A DNA stretch of 64,000 nucleotides from NCBI GenBank assembly GCA_964020975.1, contig OZ026622.1, forward strand, positions 59,965,759 to 60,029,758, read 5' to 3'. The stretch is from Hermodice carunculata. Lineage: Eukaryota > Annelida > Polychaeta > Eunicida > Amphinomidae. Under the pieces are notes generated by a model. It was not told where the DNA came from. It was given only the letters and a program-made list of their open reading frames with translations, and did not search any database. Below, piece after piece: positions 56,131 to 64,000 of the stretch (its first letter is position 1; every line of letters starts with the position of its first letter). Made by a program: the position numbers and the translations under genes.

Positions 56131-58639
56131 GTATGTAACAGTTAAATGAATTGCTCTTTTATGTTTAAATTATGTCTTCCTGTATGCAATATCCATTTCC
56201 TATCTCTGAGATCATCTTTCATCGAGTAGTTTGTGTAAAAACTAAACAACTTAATTTTCATACATTGTTAATCGTGATTCCTCTCCTCTAGGTGGCTCTA
56301 GTGTGAGCGGACAAGGAGTCCTTAATTGGGGTTATCCTGACATTTATGCAAATTCTTATACAAGCAGAACTTTCCTTAGAATACATTTAGCTATATGTAT
56401 TCAGCTGTTACATACTGTTTGTCCTGTTAAGCATATCTGTATTTTTTGCCACATAAAAGTACCCTGACTCTGACTAAGAAAAAAATACTCTTGTATAGAT
56501 ATAATGAGTCCATAGTCTGGTTATTGGTTATTTAATTAGGGTTTAAAAAAGAATAGAGACTTAATCTTGGCATTATGGCCAGGGCACTATTTACTCATAT
56601 CCATGTGTTATGGTAAAGGTATATGGACCTGTGATTTTCATCTTTATTATAGCCTTGTGGCGGTATTCTCGTTGCATAAAATCAATTAATAAAACATAAA
56701 CTCCGCAATTGGTTGTGATGATGTTATATTGTTCAAGCGACCAAAGCGCAAAATACAGAGGGTATGTATCTTACTCAAACCCAACTCTAACCAGAAAACC
56801 CAAGACAGGGATAGACATAGGACAAAAAGGTCACGTGAAAGACACAGATCATAAAGCTAATGAAAAATCCATGTAAGGAAGAACGTCGGAATGAGAATGA
56901 CGTAGATAGCATATGTAAGTAGGTTCAAAATTAACAGATTCCAAACTGGTTCAGTGAGGATTTGAGTCAATCTAGGGTGCGGTCTGTCAGAGCATTGACA
57001 TGGGTTGGACATAAATGAACAAAACAAAACATCTGTGAAATACAGTGTAAAAACAAGATTAATCAAATGAAATTAACAAAGCTAATTAAAACTTAAAGGT
57101 GAAAATTAACTTGTTAAAATGGCACACTGTTACATTATTGAGGTGGTCACATGTAATGTTAATTTAATACAATTAAATAATATAAAAAGGAGTTGTGTTT
57201 GCCTAGCTTGAAGTTGAAGAATGGTGTTATATTTAAGAATTTATTTTGGTTCTAATTGCCACGTGGCTTTGCATTTTTATTCAAAAACTCCATTAGTTCA
57301 TATATACTTATAAGAGGTCTTTTAATTACCTGTTGGATGCTGGTCTCCATTGTCAAATGGCTGAACATCTTTATGTTGATCAATGCAAAGAAAGTCTATG
57401 TCATAATAATATTTTGGGGGGATGTAGTAGTTTTAACGTTTTGTGTGATGATCATGTGTCTGCAGTGTCTTATCACAATTGTTGTGTATTAGCTCATTAT
57501 CTCTGCTTTTGTTTCATAGACGAACACCCGAATTCCACATGATTTGCCAAAAGCAAATGTGTAAAATTTGTGTGGCTCTTCATATTGTGACAGCTTAATA
57601 TGTGTGTTAATGGCACGCTCCCAAATATATAATCATGACAACACTATAACCAAGGGAAAATCCATGTCTCCATACCGTTTGTATTATGACAAGTACTTGT
57701 GGAAGGGTACTGCACAGTACCACTTTTGATTTAGTGATTAACTGTCCACAAAGTCAATAAATGCTAAAATGTAGTGCATATAATTTCTCAATTGTTTTTG
57801 GACATACTTGATTCCCTAGGATCCACTAAAATGTCTAAGACAGAATATATTTGACAGCCCCCCCCCCCCCCCCCACCTTTTCTTGTTGGCTTCTTCCCGA
57901 CATCTTGGGTGCTACAGCAGATATATATGATGCTACAAGATGTTCAGATGAGCCCACTCCTGCACCTGTCCTTTCAAAATGACAAGCGGTTTCACTGTAG
58001 ATATTAATGTGGAAAAAATTCCCTCTTCCTGGTGAGCCATGACTGCGGCTCCAGTTACTTCTTCACGGCCAGGGCCCCCTGTGCCACCTGTCTGAATCTT
58101 TTTAAAAGGTGGCAAATAACATTAATTTTTCAAAAACCGCAATCAGTCGTTCAATAAATATGGATCTGGATGTTGGTAGCGACTACATAAATGTCTGCTT
58201 AAACCTTTATGATGCCTTTATATGTATATTGAAGGGATAGCTGGTAAGCACATGATGAAATGCCCGAGTGGCATTCATACAATAGCCAAATTGTATTTCA
58301 ATAGTCTGTCCAGAGCAGATTGAGCGTCCTGGGCGTTTTTGATTGATTGGCTGGTTGGACTTTTTCCGGATTCTGCTTTTTAAGTCTACTCAATTTTCCC
58401 CCAAGATCTTATTAAGGAAAAGGGTGATAAACGAGAACATCTTCCTTTGAGTTTCTGGGATTACATTGATCATTGTCACGAGCAGGATTGTGTGTCCTGA
58501 CGTTGATGCTGTTCGTTATCAAGACAACGAAGGCATGTGTGATTTAGTGTGTTCAGCAAGCGGTATCAAAAGATGTGTGAAAATGTGTAGTTATGGATAG
58601 GAATAAAAACATATGGACATTAAGCGGTAGCATGTGTGG
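56131..58639. other. Non-coding DNA, nothing recognised
   Basis: AT-rich with scattered short frames and no family match. A C run of about 18 lies at 57859-57876. Confidence 0.45.
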
Positions 58640-59038
58640 TTTACGTTCAACATGAAGGGTTATCGGACATAAAGAATCGGATTGGAAGAGATATCAGGAA
58701 ACCCTCAAAACTGAACTGCATGAATGGAAAAATAAATGAGAAGTAGAGATGGAGTCCGAGAAATGAATGAAGACCTAACCAAAAGAATCCTTAAGGTGGC
58801 CCCGGAAAAGATTAGTAGAAAGTTCCAATTGAAAATGTCGGATATAGGGTGGACCCAGAGCTAAAAAGAGGAAATGATAATAGGAAAGGTAAAAAATGTA
58901 GGGCCTGGAGACTAGCCAGGAAACAAAAACAACCACAAAAGGATATAGAGGAAACGAAAGAACTTTATCTGGATTGTAGAAAACAAGTAACGGACATGAA
59001 ATCAGAAAGGAAATCTAATAAAAATGAGCAATAGGGGT
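58640..59038 (+). pseudogene. LINE C, linker region (tentative)
   Basis: A lysine- and arginine-rich frame (ACRAWRLARKQKQPQKDIEE-like, then LYLDCRKQVTDMKSERKSNK) resembles the basic linker between endonuclease and reverse transcriptase of LINEs. It would fit as the upstream part of the LINE resuming at 60290, with about 1.25 kb of other sequence between. This is inference. Confidence 0.4.
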
Positions 59039-59574
59039 GATCTGGGATGGTTTGGTTTTGTGACATACAGCCGTTCATTCCCATGGTGCATATTTGTAAC
59101 CTAACAACCCATGCCGTTTTGTGGTCAGGTGTAAAAGTGGGTGAGCAAAGCCCATTACATTACAGTTTCACCCTGCATATGAGGAACAATTTTGTATTTA
59201 ATCATCGAATCTACCTAAAGTGCATATATAGTCATCCTGCAAATACACCCTGGTGTGATAAGATGAAAGTTTAAAGCTTATTTGACAACATATTGAAAAG
59301 TTAAATTTATACCTGCTATATTCCAAAAGATGAGGATCATGGAAAGTGACAACACGATGTGGGCAGTCATCCATGAACAAGATGGGCAGCACCATCTTTA
59401 GCTGAATTTAGAACTAACCCAGACCTCTCCCATTGACAGAGAAAATAATGAAAAGTGGAGGGGAAGGGTCAAATAGTTTTTGGAAGTTTGTTAATAAATA
59501 AAATAATAATAATAAATAAATAAATAATAAAACATATGAAATCATGCATAGAGGAAAAGAACATAGGAGTATAG
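59039..59574. other. Spacer with ATAA-rich tract
   Basis: No gene. TAATAAATAAATAAATAA low complexity lies at about 59500-59530. Confidence 0.4.
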
Positions 59575-60250
59575 TACAGAAAAACATGACACATATTTAC
59601 AAATTCCAAAACCAACAATGACAGCAAAGACATTCCAGAGTTTCCAAAGCATCAACATCCATCTCCCAATACCAATGTGAAGAAACAAATTCACTCCTGA
59701 CTTGAGACAGGCAGTCACCCCTAAAAAGCAACTGGTGGTTTTAAACCTGTCCTCTCAACCTTTGAAATATTCTTCATTAACAACAGAATATAGAGTTTTC
59801 CAAACTGTATAGGCCTAACCACTCAAAACCCAAATTTTATTACTTCTGTCCAAAATAAAAAGAGGCCTGGTAGGCCTATCACTTTTAAGTTCTTCTGACT
59901 TGTTATCAGCTGAGTTTGCAGCAAAAGAAGAAATTATGCCTATGTCATTTTTGTGATATTTATGAATCTCGAACATTATAAACATACTCTACCTCCGTTA
60001 TAACTATGAGTCGGAGAACACAGCCCACAGCACAACATAGCCAATGGAGTATTTATCAAATAGTACAGGAAAACATGACTCACATACACAACTTCGAAAA
60101 CTTACAATGACAGCAAACAGATTCCAGAGTTATCAAATCATCAACATTCATCTTCCAATACCAATGTAAAGAAACAAATTTCACTCCTGAATTGAGACAG
60201 GCAGTCACCCTTAAAAGGCCACTGGTGGTTTTAAACCAGTTCTCTCAAAG
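59575..60250 (+). repeat. Dispersed repeat, copies 2 and 3 in tandem
   Basis: Copy 2 spans 59575-59990 and copy 3 about 60063-60250 (shorter). Both share the sequence GAAAAACATGAC..., CAACATYCATCTYCCAATAC, CAAATTTCACTCCTGA, GACAGGCAGTCACCC and CTGGTGGTTTTAAACC with copy 1 at 34830-35200. Confidence 0.8.
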
Positions 60251-60289
60251 ACGACATACAGGGAACACTAAAGGAGCATGGGGGGGGGG

Positions 60290-61720
60290 GGGATTAACGA
60301 TCACCAGTGTGGACAGGGGACAGTACCAGATAGTCAGAAGGAATACATACAGGATCAATGAAATTCCGAACTGTGCAGTAGAATTAGAGAGATTGAAGTA
60401 CAGATCGCGATAGAAAAGATGCGACTGGACAAGGTGCCAGAGTCTGATAATGTCTTGACTGAATTTATTAATACAGAGCCACAGGAAATGATGGGATGTT
60501 TGCAGATTTTGTTTTACAGGGTTTTTGAGAAGAAGCAGGTACCAACAGAATCGGATAAACTTAAAATATCTTAAATACTCCAAAAGGGCAGCGGTGAGCA
60601 ATTTGATCAATGTAGGGGTATTGCAATTGCATCAAACATGTGTAAAAAGTTTAGCAGAGCCATGTTAAGGAGGCTACGCATAATAGTTGAAAGGCTTGGC
60701 TTCCCAGGAGAGATCCAGAATGGATTTAGACCTGGCAGAAATGTGGGTGACCATGTATTCACTTTAACACAAGCTCTGGAACTGGCAAGACAAAGATGCA
60801 AGAAAATCTTACTGTCCTTTTTAGATGTGAGAAACGCATATGATAAAGTGTGGCGGAATGCACTATGGGAGAAACTTCAGGGGCTTGGCTTTGGATGAAA
60901 TTTCCTTTGCGTCATGAAAATAATGTATACAGATGTAAATTGTACTATTTCAATGGGGAATATAGAAGTGGAAAACAAATAAATTAGATATTGTCTTAAA
61001 ACAAGGTTGCGTGCTATGTACAATTTTGTTTGCACTGTACATTTAGGAATTGGGGGATCAGTTAATAGAGTGTGACAAGGGGATGACAATAGGACAGCAC
61101 CAAATTCCTTGCTTATTTTTGGCAGATGATACAATGCTTATGGCCAAGTTCCAAAAACAAATGCAAGATTTGCTGTACATAACGGGAGAATACGGCAACA
61201 AATGGAGATTGGAATTCCGTAAAAAGAGTCAGTCATGACGCTTGGAAAGAAACCTGACATGAATAAAAGCTGGAAAGTAGGGACATTCCAAATTTCAGAA
61301 GGACTGGAACAGTTGGTCGAAATAGGCGAGGTTGATGAATTTGAGTATTTAGGAATTAGAATAAAAGCAACTGGTAAAGGCATGCTTACATATCATATGG
61401 AGAAGATAAACCAAACAAAGGAAACTATTAAAATGACGTCATTGAACAGCTTCAATAAAGCATTTACAGCCAGAGTTTTGTGAGATAGAGTTGCAATACC
61501 CAGAATGATGTATGGTTTGGATGTAATTTCAATAAATGAGATATGATTTAAAAGAGTTTTGCAAAGTTGATAAATGGAAATAATACATTCAGAAAACAGT
61601 TGCAGAGGGATTGAAAGCAAAATAGAAAGAGGGATGAATATTAAAAGTACACTAAAAGCATATAAAGTATTAGATAAACCAAAAAGGAGCATATGTTAGG
61701 ATGGAGGGAAGGGATCTTAA
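60290..61720 (+). pseudogene. LINE C, reverse transcriptase region
   Basis: Blocks in order: MRLDKVPESDNVLTEFI, CRGIAIASNMCKKFSRAML, NGFRPGRNVGDHVFTLTQAL, ILLSFLDVRNAYDKVW (first catalytic Asp), FLADDTMLMAKF (LADD box, near 61124) and DEFEYLGIRIKATGKGM. It differs from LINE B and the CR1/L2 copies in each block, so it is another lineage. Several stops, including one after the motif A helix, break it. Confidence 0.78.
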
Positions 61721-62090
61721 CTTTGTTCCAAAGTATGGCGGGGTTATCAACATGGAGAAAAAACCTCAAAAATGAACACAGGGTAGTAATGGGGAATGTA
61801 GGGTTTGACACACTATACCACTGACTACTCAGAACTCAGAACAGTTGATTCAAAATGATATGAAATGGGTTACATGAATTTCAAGGTGTGTAGTGACAAA
61901 GTGTTAATTAAGCAATAACCAATAACTCGTAATTAAACTAAATGATATTAGGATGGCCTTGGCTAAGGATTCTATGATCCGCTATCGCCAAGGCCACCTT
62001 TCGGTAAAATTAAAATTAGCAACAACTGGCAAAAATAGTAGGAACAGAGATTAGCAGCTTAAATATACAAGGTAAATATAAAGTCACTTA
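61721..62090. other. Spacer with a 10-bp inverted repeat
   Basis: TGGCCTTGGC near 61953 and GCCAAGGCCA near 61987 could form a short hairpin. Nothing else is recognised. Confidence 0.4.
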
Positions 62091-62096
62091 ATTACC

Positions 62097-63082
62097 TCAA
62101 ACATAACAGTGTGCAACTGTAGAAGTGTCTTTATATTGCTTCACGAAGAAAAGCTTTGTGTAGGTTGCGGAATTATTATAAGAATGTGTGAAAAGTTTAT
62201 CTTTGATACAGGGTTGGGTGTTTTTTAAAAGGGTTGGAAGGTAATACCTAATACAATGTTTTGTCAAATTTCTAGAAGGAATAGGAACGTGGCTAACCTG
62301 GCTGTCATTAGTATGTCGAGGGAAATATCGATTAGAAGGTATTGTAGCTGCAAATATGTCGTTAAAATAGTCAGGGGTTTTATTTTCTAAGTATATATAG
62401 TAAAATTTTAAGGATCTCAACTTAAGAATGTCTGGTACTTGTAAAAGGTTTAATGTTTAAACAAAGGATCCGTGTGTGCATTGTATCTTGCCAAACAAAC
62501 AAGACGAACAGCCTTCTTTTGAATTTTGAAAATACTGTCACACCAGATCCCTCACAAAAGAATGCAATAATTTAGATGAGGAAGAAAAACAGAATTGTAC
62601 ATTTGTAGTAGAATATCCTGCGGATAATAATTTTGTGTTCTTTTCATGACATCAATAATTTTGGGGAACTTATTTCCAATTTTGTTAATGTGTGAATGCC
62701 AATTTTGAAGACGTCAAATACATGTCATTTGTGTAAATTATGAAAAGAGGAGGACCCAAGATAGATCCCTGTGGCAATCCAATTGTAATAGGTAGACAAT
62801 TTGAAGAAACATCGTCGAATTTGATGTATTGTTTTCTGTTTGTGAAGTAATTTTAAACCAGTTTAAAGGGGTTCCTTTAATACCGTAATAATTCAGCTAA
62901 TGGAATAGAATTTCGTGGTTCAGAGTATCAGAGACCTTTGATAAATCTAAAAATATCGTGACAGGTGTGTCTCCAGTATCAAGAATCTGAAGAAGACAAT
63001 CTGCTAATTCCATAGCGGCAGTTTCGGTGGAGTGAAATTTTCTAAAACCATTCTGTTTTGCCACAACTGTTGTGCGATGCAT
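62097..63082 (-). pseudogene. LINE B-type relic on the minus strand
   Basis: Minus-strand translation from 63082 gives AKQNGFRKFHSTETAAMELA, TIFLDLSKVSDTLNHEIL (motif A, AFD changed to VSD), YYGIKGTPLNWF and LPQGSILGPLLF-like traces near 62760. It then jumps to the C-terminus, LKFYYIYLENKTPDYFNDIF, HCIRYYLPTLLKNTQPCI and AHCYV at 62420-62097. Matching C-terminal and palm blocks place it in the family of the split LINE at 47.7-56.1 kb, with an internal deletion. Confidence 0.75.
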
Positions 63083-63540
63083 GCAGGGAAATGAGGGAGA
63101 TGCATTCAGAAATTGGCAGAATAAGGACTACAACTGTAAAGGCTTAGAGGAAATAAGGGGACTGGAAGAGGAGGACCGGGTTGCTTGGTTTCTCGGATCG
63201 AAAGAGATTTTCCAGGGTGTAAGGATGGCATTAAAACTGCCCAATACTGCCTGGTATGGTGCTGGGATAAAAAGAGGAAAATGGTAGAATTTGAAGAAAA
63301 TAGGGTAAACTGGTGGTTGAAAAGTTGGTATGGATGGCAAGGGTGGTAGCACTTTTCAGGGCTGCCATGACTGTAACTGCAGATAGCTGCAGGTGCAGGC
63401 CATAGAATGCCTGAGCCTTCGAGGCGGGGACAGTGACAATGGACAGGGCATACAGATAGGTATGTACCACCGTTGGGGAAATGGCCAGGAGCAGGGGCCT
63501 CCCACTGCTGTGGAAGAGTATGTTGGGCCCTTACGCCTAT
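63083..63540. other. Spacer before the terminal minisatellite
   Basis: Several overlapping frames on both strands, none recognised. A 180-codon minus-strand frame reaches into the minisatellite and is most likely spurious. Confidence 0.4.
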
Positions 63541-63559
63541 GGAACTTGTACTGTTCGGT

Positions 63560-64000
63560 AATTCACAAAACCCTGAGTTTTGCTCACAAAACCGTGGGTT
63601 TACTTTCAAAACCCTGGCTTTTGTAGCAAAACTCCGAGTTTTGCTCACAAAACCATTAGTTTTATCAAAAAACCCTCGGTTTTGTTATAAAACCCTTGGG
63701 TTTTGCTTAGTTATTGAATTTTGATATCATTTTGGACAAAAACCTGGGTTTTGCTTCAAAACTGTGGGTTTTGTGCACAAAACTATGGGTTTTGCTTCAA
63801 AACCGTGGGTTTCATGAACAAAACCCAGGGTTTAGGTACGAAACCGTGGGTTTTGTAGCAAAACTTTGGGTTTTGAGCACAAAATCCACAGTTTAAGAGC
63901 AAAACTCCGAGTTTTGATCACAAGACCCTCGGTTTTGTTATTTTTTTAACTAAACCCACGGTTTTGTTCGTAAAACCCTCGATTTAGCCAGAAAACCATG
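63560..64000. repeat. Palindromic minisatellite, about 21-bp unit, open at window end
   Basis: About 20 units alternate CAAAACC and GGGTTTTG around a variable core, for example CAAAACCGTGGGTTTTG. Each unit is a near-palindrome, so the array can fold into serial hairpins. It runs beyond the last base of the window. Confidence 0.88.

Noticed and set aside
63560-64000. Telomere-like repeat
   Set aside because: Units alternate strand, vary in core and do not match the animal TTAGGG telomere.

Overview
This window is intron-bearing, AT-rich animal DNA dominated by transposable elements and simple repeats. The mix (Tc1-type transposon, several APE-type LINE lineages, a Penelope-like element, Crypton-type recombinase, class A receptor, many ATT, GATA and CA microsatellites) fits a marine invertebrate. 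A hemichordate, amphioxus or similar genome is my guess, and the sequence does not fix the phylum. No bacterial operons, rRNA genes or CRISPR arrays are present.

Layout. 0-4.3 kb: repeat-poor DNA, then a structurally complete Tc1-like transposon (1958-3483, 29-bp perfect inverted ends, TA duplication, intact 339-aa DD34E transposase), then a broken Crypton-type tyrosine recombinase. 4.6-6.2 kb: a long hairpin and a MITE-like repeat. About 6.6-12.6 kb: a near-complete LINE with intact ORF1 (PHD finger, esterase, zinc knuckles) and ORF2 (endonuclease, reverse transcriptase), lying in one frame and separated by a single TAG. 12.6-13.6 kb: an older LINE on the minus strand. 14.9-15.9 kb: the one convincing host gene, an intronless rhodopsin-class receptor. 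16.4-27.2 kb: a patchwork of LINE pieces on both strands, including head-to-tail truncated copies and a 565-bp insertion that carries a second hairpin.

27.3-32.5 kb: a block bounded by about 340-bp inverted repeats, holding the last exon of a cysteine-rich (CXC-like) protein and a nearly complete CR1/L2-type LINE. 34.8-43.3 kb: dispersed repeat, Gypsy fossil, tRNA-derived SINE, DDE transposase relic, a degenerate satellite, integrase fossil and a pogo-like MITE. 44-47.4 kb: four separate short tandem arrays. 47.7-56.1 kb: three nested elements. A LINE is split by a 5.75-kb element with about 190-bp inverted ends; this carries a second CXC-tail exon, itself split by a 3.27-kb Penelope-like element. 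58.6-63.1 kb: two more LINE relics and two copies of a dispersed repeat. The window ends in a hairpin-rich minisatellite that runs off the edge.

Most interesting: (1) two independent CXC-tail exons, each inside an inverted-repeat-bounded block, suggest a large and perhaps unclassified DNA transposon; (2) the LINE whose ORF2 seems reachable only by reading through a TAG that is itself part of a predicted stem; (3) a Tc1 element with no visible damage.
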